From an uncultured Opitutales bacterium (GTDB taxonomy: Bacteria > Verrucomicrobiota > Verrucomicrobiia > Opitutales > Intestinicryptomonadaceae), in assembly GCA_900545715.1 (NCBI GenBank), contig URAJ01000048.1:1-16138 (forward strand): 16,138 bases of DNA, in the 5' to 3' direction. Below are positions 1-6,618 of the stretch, piece after piece. Below the pieces are notes generated by a model. It was not told the origin of the DNA. It worked only from the letters and a program-made list of their open reading frames with translations, and ran no database searches. Positions within the stretch are counted from its first letter, which is position 1, and the number at the start of each line of letters is the position of its first letter. The position numbers and the translations under genes were made by a program.

Positions 1-70
1 ATTGAGTCCCTTTCCTATCATAAATACTCTCAAAGTTGAACTCTTTTCTTAAAGGAGTGCAGTATACTCT

Positions 71-240
71 CCCTTGCAAACTTGCGCCACGCCCGCAAGA
101 AAACCGCATCGGATTTGGCAACCCAAGACAGTAGTTTTGTTTCTTGCAAAGTAGCGCGGAGCCCGCAATAAAAGGTTGTCTTGGATTCGGCAATCCAAGG
201 CATAAGTTCTGCCCCTTGCAAACTTGCGCCACGCCCGAAA
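71..240. repeat. Three imperfect tandem repeats, period 70-72 bp
   Basis: Copies begin near 71, 141 and 213; the third is cut short at about 240. Each opens with a block like CCCTTGCAAACTTGCGCCAC and then GCCCG. In the first two this is followed about 40 bp later by a GGATTYGGCAAYCCAAG block. Read on the minus strand the block encodes runs resembling FRAWRKFAR, which explains the short open frames here; I do not regard them as genes. Similar but weaker blocks occur near 6197-6240 (+) and 8945-9060, so this may belong to a dispersed intergenic repeat family. Function unknown. Confidence 0.6.
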
Positions 241-270
241 AAACGCCTCGAAGATTTGAGGCGTTTTTTT
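241..270 (+). terminator. Rho-independent terminator, possibly bidirectional
   Basis: Nine-base stem AAACGCCTC/GAGGCGTTT with an eight-base loop (250-257), followed by T residues on the plus strand. The preceding A run gives a T tract on the minus strand too. On the plus strand it would end a transcript entering from left of the window. It sits directly after the tandem repeats, so the repeats could be the 3' part of that transcript. Confidence 0.7.
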
Positions 271-330
271 GTGCAATTAAGTTTGCGCGTATATTATCTA
301 CGCAGCGGTATGCACTTTTGCGGAGTGCGA

Positions 331-360
331 AAAAAACGGGGCGGAAAATTTTCCGCCCCG
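331..360 (-). terminator. Terminator of the alcohol dehydrogenase gene
   Basis: Perfect palindrome CGGGGCGGAAAA/TTTTCCGCCCCG at 337-360. On the minus strand it is followed by a run of T (complement of 331-336). It lies about 35 bases beyond the stop codon at 396-398. A second perfect dyad, GCGTTGGC-AA-GCCAACGC at 368-385, lies between stop codon and terminator and has no T tract. Confidence 0.8.
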
Positions 361-395
361 AGTGTGCGCGTTGGCAAGCCAACGCCTGACACCGG

Positions 396-1559
396 TTAAA
401 GCTTCATTATTTTTACAACGTCTTCTGGCGTTATGTCGGCGTTCTCTCCGAGTCTATCGTAGTTCTTTGCGATATTTTTGCCGATTGCTTCCGGAGCGTC
501 AGCGGGCAGCTTGTATGATTTAAGCTCAACTCCCGCGCCCATTTTCACAAAGAACTTTTTCATCGCAAGAATTGTGGCGTCGGCCGCCTTTGATTTGCTC
601 TTTTCGTTTATGCCAAATACCCGCTTGCCGAGCTGCACGAGCTTGTCGAGCTTTTGCGCCTTTTTATATTCGAGAACTTTTGGCATGACGATTGCGAGCG
701 TTTCGGCGTGGTCGAGCCCGTACAAAGCGGTGATTTCGTGCCCTATCAGGTGCGAAGACCAGTCTTGCGGAACTCCGCAGCATATCAAGTGGTTTAGAGC
801 CATTGTGGCGGCAAACATTATGTTTGCGCGGCAGTCGTAATCTTCCGGCTTTTTTAACGCGATGGGACCCTCTTTGATGAGAGTTTGTGCAATCGACTCG
901 GAAAATCTGTCCTGGATTTCTGCGTTCGCGGGTCTTGTGAGGTATTGCTCCATTACGTGTACAAACGCGTCGATTACTCCGTTGCGCGTCTGGCGCGCAG
1001 GGAGAGTAAATGTGAAGGTTGGGTCGAGCACCGAGAACTGAGGGAAAACCTTTTCAGAGGCGAAGGAAAGTTTCTTGCATATTTCCCTGCGGCTTACGAC
1101 TGCGTTCATGTTCATTTCCGAACCTGTCGCCGGCAGTGTTAAAACAGTGCCGAAGGGCAGGGCTTCTTTTACAGGCAAATCTTTTTCAAGAATGTCCCAC
1201 GGGTCTTTCCCCTTGTAGAGCGCCGCGGCGGATATGAATTTGCACGCGTCTATAACTGAGCCGCCGCCGAGGGCGATTATAAAATCGATTTTTTTGTCTT
1301 TTATGAGTTTTACGGCCTTCATGCATGTCGCGTATTCGGGATTGGGCTCTATCCCCGAAAATTCGATAAATTTGCGCTTGCCGATAGCCGCGACTGTCTG
1401 ATCATACGAGCCGTTTTTCTTTACGGAGCCACCCCCGTAAAGGAGCAGAATTTTAGCTTTTGCGGGAATGAGCCCAGACATCTTTGATGTCATGCCCTTC
1501 CCAAAGAGAATTTTTACGGGATTTTGAAATATGAAGTTTTGCATAATATATAATTTCAT
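396..1559 (-). CDS. yqhD: Iron-containing alcohol dehydrogenase, YqhD type (NADPH-dependent aldehyde reductase)
   Basis: The 387-residue protein resembles E. coli YqhD over its full length. By family it reduces short-chain aldehydes to alcohols with NADPH in the cytoplasm. Visible motifs are YGGGSVKK (41-48) and GGGSVIDACKF (98-108) in the nucleotide-binding half. The metal-binding set is D197, H201, H270 and H284, at exactly the YqhD spacing (194/198/267/281 in E. coli). The motifs LTLPATGSE and GVPQDWSSH are also conserved. The Met at codon 6 (MQNF) aligns better with the YqhD N-terminus and may be the true start; neither start has a Shine-Dalgarno sequence. A TTGACA lies about 20 bases upstream (complement of 1574-1579), but I see no well-spaced -10. 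Single gene ending at the 331-360 terminator. Family certain, physiological substrate unknown. Confidence 0.93.
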   Translation of the reverse strand: MKLYIMQNFIFQNPVKILFGKGMTSKMSGLIPAKAKILLLYGGGSVKKNGSYDQTVAAIGKRKFIEFSGIEPNPEYATCMKAVKLIKDKKIDFIIALGGGSVIDACKFISAAALYKGKDPWDILEKDLPVKEALPFGTVLTLPATGSEMNMNAVVSRREICKKLSFASEKVFPQFSVLDPTFTFTLPARQTRNGVIDAFVHVMEQYLTRPANAEIQDRFSESIAQTLIKEGPIALKKPEDYDCRANIMFAATMALNHLICCGVPQDWSSHLIGHEITALYGLDHAETLAIVMPKVLEYKKAQKLDKLVQLGKRVFGINEKSKSKAADATILAMKKFFVKMGAGVELKSYKLPADAPEAIGKNIAKNYDRLGENADITPEDVVKIMKL

Positions 1560-1675
1560 TAGTATTTTCCCATTGTGTCAACATTCAAAAATTAGCGGAA
1601 AATTGTCGGGAGCGGGGAAAAAAGGCTTTACATTTGTAAAATCGGTGTTAAGGTAGTTCCTAAATTATCCCCATT

Positions 1676-2416
1676 ATGAATATGAAGAAAATCACCATCA
1701 TCACAGTGTCTCTCCTGCTTGCAGGCGCCTCAGCATTCGCGTGGAGCAAGAAGAGCGATAGTCTTGGCAATCTCGGACGCACTTATGTCAGCATTTCGGG
1801 CGCCGTAAACGTATCAAAATATAAGTCAAGCGGCGTCACCGACAGCCCGACTGGCGCACAGGGCTCTGCAGTGATAAATGCCCCGATACTTAAACCCGGC
1901 ATCAACGCCTTCCGCGACATCAAATGGGCGGGCCTCGACGGTAATATATTTTTCAATTACAATTATAGCGGCGAAATCGGCAGCGTAGATTCCGCTAAGC
2001 TTTCAAATTACAACGTCGGTGCGCAGTTGACCCCGTACCTGAACTTTGAAACAGGCCTTCCTTTCCTTAAAGCAATAAAACCCTTTGGCTTCGGCTTTGC
2101 CGGATACGAATGGATTGACGTTGACACTGACGTTGCTTCCGCAAACGACAATTACTTTATTTACGGGGTTGGCGCGGGCGTAGAATTGGTTCTCCTCGAC
2201 GAAATCTCCGTCACTCCCTACTGGAAGTGGAATGCGAATGCTCTGGACGATATGCCCTGCTACCACGAAGCCGGCATCGAAGCTTCTTACTGGGTCACAG
2301 ACCAGTTCTGCGTTTCCGTTTTCTGGTCGCATAACTTTGGCTGGGATGATGGCGATACCGAACTCAAACATGGCGACATAATCGGCGCCAAGTTCAAGAT
2401 CGGCTTCCTCCGCTAA
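1676..2416 (+). CDS. Secreted protein, probable outer-membrane beta-barrel
   Basis: The 246-residue protein begins with a clear Sec signal peptide: basic MNMKK, a hydrophobic core and an ASAFA cleavage site near residue 22. The mature part of about 224 residues has alternating hydrophobic and polar segments rich in Gly, Tyr, Trp and Asn, and ends in KFKIGFLR. This fits a small porin-like barrel of perhaps eight strands in the outer membrane. I do not recognise a named family and infer no substrate. It is a single gene with its own terminator at 2433-2466. Upstream there is a dyad, TTTAC-ATTT-GTAAA (1627-1640), that could be an operator; no Shine-Dalgarno sequence is present. The Met at codon 3 is an alternative start. 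Confidence 0.85.
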   Translation: MNMKKITIITVSLLLAGASAFAWSKKSDSLGNLGRTYVSISGAVNVSKYKSSGVTDSPTGAQGSAVINAPILKPGINAFRDIKWAGLDGNIFFNYNYSGEIGSVDSAKLSNYNVGAQLTPYLNFETGLPFLKAIKPFGFGFAGYEWIDVDTDVASANDNYFIYGVGAGVELVLLDEISVTPYWKWNANALDDMPCYHEAGIEASYWVTDQFCVSVFWSHNFGWDDGDTELKHGDIIGAKFKIGFLR

Positions 2417-2432
2417 TACGAATTTTAAATCT

Positions 2433-2466
2433 AAAAACCGCCAAGAATCTCTTGGCGGTTTTTTTG
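2433..2466 (+). terminator. Rho-independent terminator of the outer-membrane protein gene
   Basis: Long stem AACCGCCAAGA/TCTTGGCGGTT with a three-base ATC loop (2447-2449), followed by seven T. It starts 16 bases after the stop codon. Confidence 0.9.
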
Positions 2467-2918
2467 TCTATTTACTTCCGTCGGATGGCATGAGTATTAC
2501 TTTTTGGGAGGCACTTTTTGATACCTCAAACAAAGCATATTTGAATGGAATAAAAAATCATAAAAAAACTTCAATCGCACGGCAAACGGTAAAATTTTTT
2601 TGAGATTTTCCCATATCGCAACACAGGGCTTTTTATATCGCAATATGTGATTTCCACCCGCGCAAATGGCGCACTTGCCGCGCGCTGGCCGAATGTCGTT
2701 TTCTATTTTTTTTCATCCACCCGCGCAACGCGCATATTTTTTATGCTAAAATAAACGCGCAAAAAAAATATTCTGCGCAATAAGACGAATAGGGCCGTCT
2801 TAAAAGCTAAAAAAGATACGCAAAATTTTTTTAACTCTGACAATCATCGCCTGTGAAATATCAAAAACTTCAAAAGTATTTTTGCGTTTTTTCGGGATAT
2901 TGAATAGAATCGGGCATT
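2467..2918. other. AT-rich non-coding region upstream of the phage-like cassette
   Basis: About 450 bases with no credible gene. It holds A/T tracts broken by CG-rich words. CCACCCGCGCAA occurs twice (near 2654 and 2717), ATATCGCAA twice (near 2613 and 2635), and there are several CGCGCAA-type words. An inverted repeat TAAGACG/CGTCTTA lies at 2781-2802 with an eight-base loop. This could be the control region of the cassette, or remains of upstream phage DNA. I can assign no function. Confidence 0.5.
2882..2910 (+). promoter_or_regulatory. Possible promoter of the packaging cassette
   Basis: TTGCGT (2882-2887), a 17-base spacer and TAGAAT (2905-2910). The -10 ends only eight bases before the ATG at 2919, and there is no Shine-Dalgarno sequence, so the transcript would be nearly leaderless. 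Weak match, by eye only. Confidence 0.35.
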
Positions 2919-3326
2919 ATGGAAATTGAAAACGCCCGATTCATCGGTGCGGGACTCATGGTTTTAACTTCGCTTCTTGGAGCGTATTATCTCGTATTGA
3001 AAATACGCGAATTGCACTCGGAAAAACCTGATCCCAAACTGACGTATGTCACATATTCGCACATGGAAAAAGTCCGCGCCGAAATAATGCACTGCATATC
3101 CGACGCCGTGCAAGATTTGCGCAGCCTCCGCTCGGAGATTCGCGAGGAAACGCGCTCCATGCAAAAACAATACTCGCGCAGCCTCGACGAAGCCCGCGAG
3201 CTAATCAGCCGCAATTCCCAAAACATAAGCTCTCTCGTCGCCCAAGCCCAGATTGCCAACCAGCGCATAGCGGAATTGAGCGTCAAGACGGACAGGCTCT
3301 TCATGAAAGTTAGGGGGGACGAATAA
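2919..3326 (+). CDS. Mu gp25-like membrane-anchored coiled-coil protein (DUF2730-like)
   Basis: The 135-residue protein has one N-terminal membrane segment (about residues 8-27), a short charged neck, and then a long helical region (about 48-130) rich in Arg, Glu, Ser and Gln with heptad-like spacing, predicted to be a coiled coil. This size and layout match the Mu gp25/DUF2730 proteins, whose role in Mu-like phages is not established. The assignment rests mainly on position: it is the first of four genes in the order gp25-gp26-gp27-gp28. One base separates its stop from the next ATG. A generic membrane-anchored coiled-coil protein cannot be excluded from the sequence alone. Confidence 0.65.
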   Translation: MEIENARFIGAGLMVLTSLLGAYYLVLKIRELHSEKPDPKLTYVTYSHMEKVRAEIMHCISDAVQDLRSLRSEIREETRSMQKQYSRSLDEARELISRNSQNISSLVAQAQIANQRIAELSVKTDRLFMKVRGDE

Positions 3327-3327
3327 A

Positions 3328-3591
3328 ATGTCCGACGAATTTTTAATGCTCAGGCGCGCCGTTTTATTGCAGCTCGACGCCGTATTTCCCGCAGGCCTTC
3401 CTCCGGCGACAATTCTCGAAGGACTGCGCCTTGCTGGATTCGATTGCGGATTGAACGACGTGCAGCGGAACTTGGAGTACCTTAGGCAAAAGGGGCTCGT
3501 GGAAATACGGCCGTCGCGCATAAGCGCGTCGAGCGTGAGGGCAAGCCTCACTTCGGAGGGTGAAGAATATTTGGAGTCGGGGGAATTTTAA
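3328..3591 (+). CDS. Mu gp26-like winged-helix protein
   Basis: The 87-residue protein looks like a small winged helix-turn-helix. There is an N-terminal helix (MSDEFLMLRRAVLLQL) and a helix-turn-helix around residues 27-56, with the recognition helix near DVQRNLEYLRQKGL. A short beta wing follows (VEIRPSRISASSVRASLT), then a closing helix SEGEEYLES. This pattern is usual in the gp26-like proteins found just before the small terminase in Mu-like phages. Its stop codon directly abuts the next ATG (TAAATG), suggesting translational coupling. It may bind DNA, but no target is visible. The fold is moderately clear and the family is set mainly by context. Confidence 0.65.
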   Translation: MSDEFLMLRRAVLLQLDAVFPAGLPPATILEGLRLAGFDCGLNDVQRNLEYLRQKGLVEIRPSRISASSVRASLTSEGEEYLESGEF

Positions 3592-4227
3592 ATGTGTGCT
3601 GCAAGGAAAAATAATTCTTTAGAAGAATCCGACGATTCCGCAAAGCAGCCTGCGAAAAAAAGAAAACCGCGCGCCGCCATGAAAGAGGCAAAGCTTGCTT
3701 CCGCCTCCAAAAAAAGTCTGAAAAAAAACGCCGCGCCAGAAACTGAAGATTATGAAAGCGAGGCGGCGCCTTACGCCGGCAAAACAGAAAAATTTATTGG
3801 CGAAGAATCCGCGAATGTAAAAAGCGAAAAAATTTGCGGCAATGACGGAGCTAATGCGTCAGGCGAGAATGAAGGTGCCGCAAAAAATCCGCTCTACAAG
3901 GATACGGAGTTTTTCCCTTCGGACGGCTTTAAAAGGCATATAGCGCGCATTAAAGCCGCAAAAGCGCGGGCGGACGAAATCGCGGAAGATGGCATGTGCC
4001 TCGACGCGTCGGAGGCGTCTGTCGCGCTCATGTGGGAAATTGTGTTCGACCGCCTTTGCAAAGCCGAAAGCGCCGGCATATCGGAAGTCGGGACGCTTGC
4101 AGGCATACTTCAAAAGCTGTTTTCTGCCGATTCAAAACGCAGACCCGATAAGGCGAAATCCCCCGGGGACGGCGTTGTAAGCGAAGAAACTATGCGCAAA
4201 ATAGAGGAAAAATTAAAGCTGTTGTAG
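3592..4227 (+). CDS. Probable small terminase subunit, gp27/DUF3486-like, with an unusual N-terminus
   Basis: The C-terminal half (about residues 104-211) has the layout of Mu gp27 proteins. It has a helix rich in Ala, Lys and Arg (RIKAAKARADEIAED), a second helical pair around ALMWEIVFDRLC and LAGILQKLF, and the terminal helix SEETMRKIEEKLKLL immediately before the large terminase. Small terminases recognise phage DNA and stimulate the large subunit. Unlike usual family members, residues 1-100 are low-complexity, rich in Lys, Ala, Glu and Ser, and probably disordered; I see no N-terminal helix-turn-helix. It is packed without gaps between the gp26-like gene and the terminase gene. The call depends strongly on gene order. 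Confidence 0.6.
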   Translation: MCAARKNNSLEESDDSAKQPAKKRKPRAAMKEAKLASASKKSLKKNAAPETEDYESEAAPYAGKTEKFIGEESANVKSEKICGNDGANASGENEGAAKNPLYKDTEFFPSDGFKRHIARIKAAKARADEIAEDGMCLDASEASVALMWEIVFDRLCKAESAGISEVGTLAGILQKLFSADSKRRPDKAKSPGDGVVSEETMRKIEEKLKLL

Positions 4228-5586
4228 ATGAAGGCCGACTCATTTTTTCTTCCTTACCAGCGGGCTTGGATAGAAGACAAATCCCGCATAAAAATAATGG
4301 AGAAGTCCCGACAAATAGGAATGAGCTGGACCGCCGCCTATTCGCTTGTGAGGGAACATTCAATTTCGGGAAAGCGGCTCGACTCCTGGGTGTGCTCTCG
4401 CGACGAAATGCAGGCGCGACTATTTCTTTCCGACTGCTCAAAATTCGCCGATATAATAGGAGCTGCCATAGCCGATTGCAGCGCAGTCGAAGTAGTCGGC
4501 GAAAGCGCCGCAAATTACATCGGTTTTTTCAACGGAACGCGGATATGGTCGCTCTCCTCAAACGCGGACGCACAGGCGGGAAAGAGGGGCACGAGGGTTC
4601 TCGACGAATTTGCCCTCCACCCCGAGCCCGAGCGGCTGTACTCGATAGCGTATCCGGGGATAACTTGGGGCGGAAGGATGGAGATTATCTCGACCCACAG
4701 GGGATCGGGCAATTTTTTTAAAAAGCTTGTTGACGAGGCGCGGTACGGCGGAAATCCCAAAAAGGCTTCGCTGCACAGGGTGACGCTTCAGGACGCGCTC
4801 GACCAGGGTTTTTTAAAAAAACTTAAATCGGCGCTCCCTGAGGGCCATGAAGTCAGGGATATGGACGAAGGCGCGTATTTTGATTATGTGAAAAATTCCT
4901 GCGCCGACACGGAGAGTTTTTTGCAGGAATACATGTGCACTCCGGCTGACGACTCCGCCGGTTTTGTGGGGTACGACTGCATATCGCGCTGTTGCTATAA
5001 GCCGGAAGACGGGGATTGGAGGCGCCCTGCGGGAAAGATGAACCCTTTGTTTTTGGGGGTCGATGTGGGGCGAAGCCGCGACTTGTCCGTGTTTTGGCTG
5101 TTGGAGAGCGTGGGCGATATTTTATATACGCGGGAGGTGTCCGTAATGTCGGACGTTCCGTTTTCGCAGCAGGAGGCCGAATTGCACAGATTTTTGCGCC
5201 TTCCGAACCTCAGGTGCGTGCGAATAGACCAAAGCGGACTGGGACGCCAGTTTGCCGAGCGGGCTGTCGAGCGGTATGGAAGCGCGCGGGTGGGCGGGGT
5301 GACGTTTACGGCAGGCGTTAAAGAGGCGCTTGCATATCCGTTAAGGGCGAGATTTGAAGACGCCAAGATAAGAATACCCGACGATATAGAAATTATTGCC
5401 GATATACGCAGTGTCAGAAAAGAAGTTGGCGCGGGCGGAACGCTTAGGTTTTGCGCCGAGAGGACTGTCGATGGGCATGCCGACAGATTTTGGGCGCTTG
5501 CATTGGCTGTTAAAGCCGCCGACGAGGCAACGTCCGGCGCGGGAATGGAGCTTGTCGAAAAAAGCGGGGCAAATTTTATATGGTGA
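4228..5586 (+). CDS. Phage large terminase subunit, Mu gp28-like (ATPase and nuclease)
   Basis: The 452-residue protein is a DNA-packaging motor with both enzymatic domains. ATPase part: Walker A-like EKSRQIGMSW (25-34), Walker B RVLDEF with D126 and E127, and the coupling motif ISTHRG (154-159). RNase H-like nuclease part: D279 in FLGVDVGRSRD, D334 in RIDQSGLG and D419 in GHADRFWALALA, the three expected acidic residues. In phage the complex docks on a portal and translocates DNA into the prohead. Here no portal (gp29/DUF935) or head gene follows; the next gene is an HU homologue after 309 non-coding bases. The ATG directly follows the TAG stop of the small subunit. Length and motifs suggest an intact, selected gene. 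No terminator is obvious downstream. Confidence 0.9.
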   Translation: MKADSFFLPYQRAWIEDKSRIKIMEKSRQIGMSWTAAYSLVREHSISGKRLDSWVCSRDEMQARLFLSDCSKFADIIGAAIADCSAVEVVGESAANYIGFFNGTRIWSLSSNADAQAGKRGTRVLDEFALHPEPERLYSIAYPGITWGGRMEIISTHRGSGNFFKKLVDEARYGGNPKKASLHRVTLQDALDQGFLKKLKSALPEGHEVRDMDEGAYFDYVKNSCADTESFLQEYMCTPADDSAGFVGYDCISRCCYKPEDGDWRRPAGKMNPLFLGVDVGRSRDLSVFWLLESVGDILYTREVSVMSDVPFSQQEAELHRFLRLPNLRCVRIDQSGLGRQFAERAVERYGSARVGGVTFTAGVKEALAYPLRARFEDAKIRIPDDIEIIADIRSVRKEVGAGGTLRFCAERTVDGHADRFWALALAVKAADEATSGAGMELVEKSGANFIW

Positions 5587-5895
5587 TAAAATTTTAAGGT
5601 GTTTTTTATGGAAAAATTTTTCGTAAGTTGCATGGGAGTTTTTTCGTAAAAATCAATCCGTCCCTTTTTCTAAAAGCGTTCAGGCGTTTTCATGGTAAAA
5701 AATATTTTTATATTTTTGTTGACTGTGCCGTAAAAAATTCTAACTTGGTCTTTGAAATATGAGGGCGAGATAGCGGTTCATTTGAAATAGGATATTTCCC
5801 TAACAAAAATATGATAAGTTGTATCGCACCTTAGTTTTCTACTTCCAGAATACTCCGGTGTAGATTTTACTCTAACAACCAATAAAATAACAAAT
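5587..5895 (+). other. Non-coding region and long leader of the HU gene
   Basis: No convincing gene. A 13-codon frame at 5608-5649 (MEKFFVSCMGVFS) is too short to call. A perfect GAAAAATTTTTC palindrome lies inside it. The likely HU promoter is at 5719-5746, which leaves an untranslated leader of about 145 bases. The leader holds a dyad GAAATA-GGA-TATTTC (5784-5798) and no Shine-Dalgarno sequence before the ATG. Confidence 0.5.
5719..5746 (+). promoter_or_regulatory. Possible promoter of the HU gene
   Basis: TTGACT (5719-5724, five of six consensus bases) followed after 16 bases by TAACTT (5741-5746, a poor -10). The -35 and the AT-rich upstream tract are the better part of this prediction. 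Confidence 0.4.
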
Positions 5896-6171
5896 ATGAA
5901 TAAAGCAGAACTCATTCTTGAAATCCAGAAACTTCTCGGCAAGGACGCCACGAAGGCTTGCGCCGAAAAAGCTCTCAATGTTGTTCTCGCCGCGATAAAG
6001 GCTGGCGTTAAGAAGAACAAGAAGCTTCAGCTTATCGGATTCGGCACATTCTCTGTTGCTGAACGCAAGGCTCGCATGGGCATCAATCCCCGCACGAAGG
6101 CCAAGATAAAGATTAAGGCTTCGAAGGTTGTTAAGTTTAAGCCCGGAGCCGACTTTAAAGTCTCCAAGTAA
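5896..6171 (+). CDS. HU-family histone-like DNA-binding protein
   Basis: The 91-residue protein has the full HU/IHF fold. There are two N-terminal helices (MNKAELILEIQKLLG and the segment to about residue 40), then the signature GFGTFSV (48-54). The DNA-gripping beta arm begins ARMGINPRTK (60-69), and a last strand and helix follow (KVVKFKPGADFK). HU dimers bend and compact DNA and assist replication, recombination and transcription. The protein is very lysine-rich. Single gene with its own promoter region and terminator. Whether it is HU or an IHF-like paralogue cannot be decided, so no symbol is given. HU/IHF can assist phage DNA transactions, but proximity to the terminase gene may be chance. 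Confidence 0.93.
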   Translation: MNKAELILEIQKLLGKDATKACAEKALNVVLAAIKAGVKKNKKLQLIGFGTFSVAERKARMGINPRTKAKIKIKASKVVKFKPGADFKVSK

Positions 6172-6271
6172 TCGGCTAATCCGAGGCGGTTTTTTCGGCG
6201 CATGGTTTCGGGCGTTTTTTAGCGCGGCGAAATTTGCGCGGGATATTTTGAACCGCCGTGTAAGGCCACGG

Positions 6272-6302
6272 AAAAAGGCGGATTTTACATCCGCCTTTTT
6301 TA
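6272..6302 (+). terminator. Rho-independent terminator downstream of the HU gene
   Basis: Stem AAAAAGGCGGAT/ATCCGCCTTTTT with a five-base loop (6284-6288) and a trailing T run. It is about 100 bases after the HU stop, giving a longish 3' tail. Confidence 0.85.
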
Positions 6303-6306
6303 TTTT

Positions 6307-6352
6307 ATTAAACATTTATTGCCAAACTTATTAAATGTTTATTGCCACAGTT
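6307..6352. repeat. 23-bp direct repeat with internal dyad
   Basis: Two adjacent copies, 6307-6329 and 6330-6352, match at 19 of 23 positions (shared words ATTAAA and TTTATTGCCA). The first copy also carries AAACATTTA and the second its complement TAAATGTTT, so a hairpin could form. It lies just after the HU terminator and about 180 bases upstream of the lpxC promoter. Could be a protein-binding site; function unknown. Confidence 0.5.
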
Positions 6353-6535
6353 GCGGTTTACTTAAAAAATCCGTTGGAAAATGGAAAGCGGGCTTTCATC
6401 ATACAGTATGCTTAAATATAAAATAGCCTCGCCTTCTATAAAAGCTCGAGGATATATGGCCAATCTAGAGCGTAATATCCGGGGCAGAAAAGAATTTTGC
6501 GAGACTTATGTGAGAATTGTCTTGCGCCTTTCCGC

Positions 6536-6563
6536 TTGACTTCTAATTATATGATGTAAGAAT
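6536..6563 (+). promoter_or_regulatory. Probable promoter of the lpxC/fabZ-lpxA operon
   Basis: TTGACT (6536-6541), a 16-base spacer and AAGAAT (6558-6563). It predicts a leader of about 50 bases before the ATG at 6619. Confidence 0.45.
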
Positions 6564-6618
6564 CCTCCTTTTTTAAAATTTAAATAGAGCCAAGAGCAAA
6601 GAAATCAGAGACGTTTAG

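Larger units (their letters stand above)
6172..6618. other. Non-coding region between HU and lpxC
   Basis: Contains a repeat-like block near 6197-6240 related to the 71-240 repeats, the terminator at 6272-6302, a 23-bp direct repeat at 6307-6352, and the lpxC promoter near 6536. Between 6427 and 6480 two dyads lie side by side, CCTCG/CGAGG (6427-6431, 6447-6451) and GGATAT/ATATCC (6450-6455, 6475-6480). They overlap slightly and could form alternative RNA structures. No gene is evident. Confidence 0.5.

Noticed and set aside
71..240. CRISPR array
   Set aside because: Units are 70-72 bp and similar along much of their length, without short constant repeats separated by unique spacers; no cas gene in the window.
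30..399. Several short frames on both strands
   Set aside because: They read through the tandem repeats and terminators; none has protein-like composition or a plausible start.
2919..5586. Complete Mu-like prophage
   Set aside because: No transposase, integrase, portal, capsid, tail or lysis gene and no recognisable end sequences; only four packaging-type genes are present.
5608..5649. 13-codon leader peptide after the terminase
   Set aside because: Too short, no ribosome site, and no downstream structure linking it to HU control.
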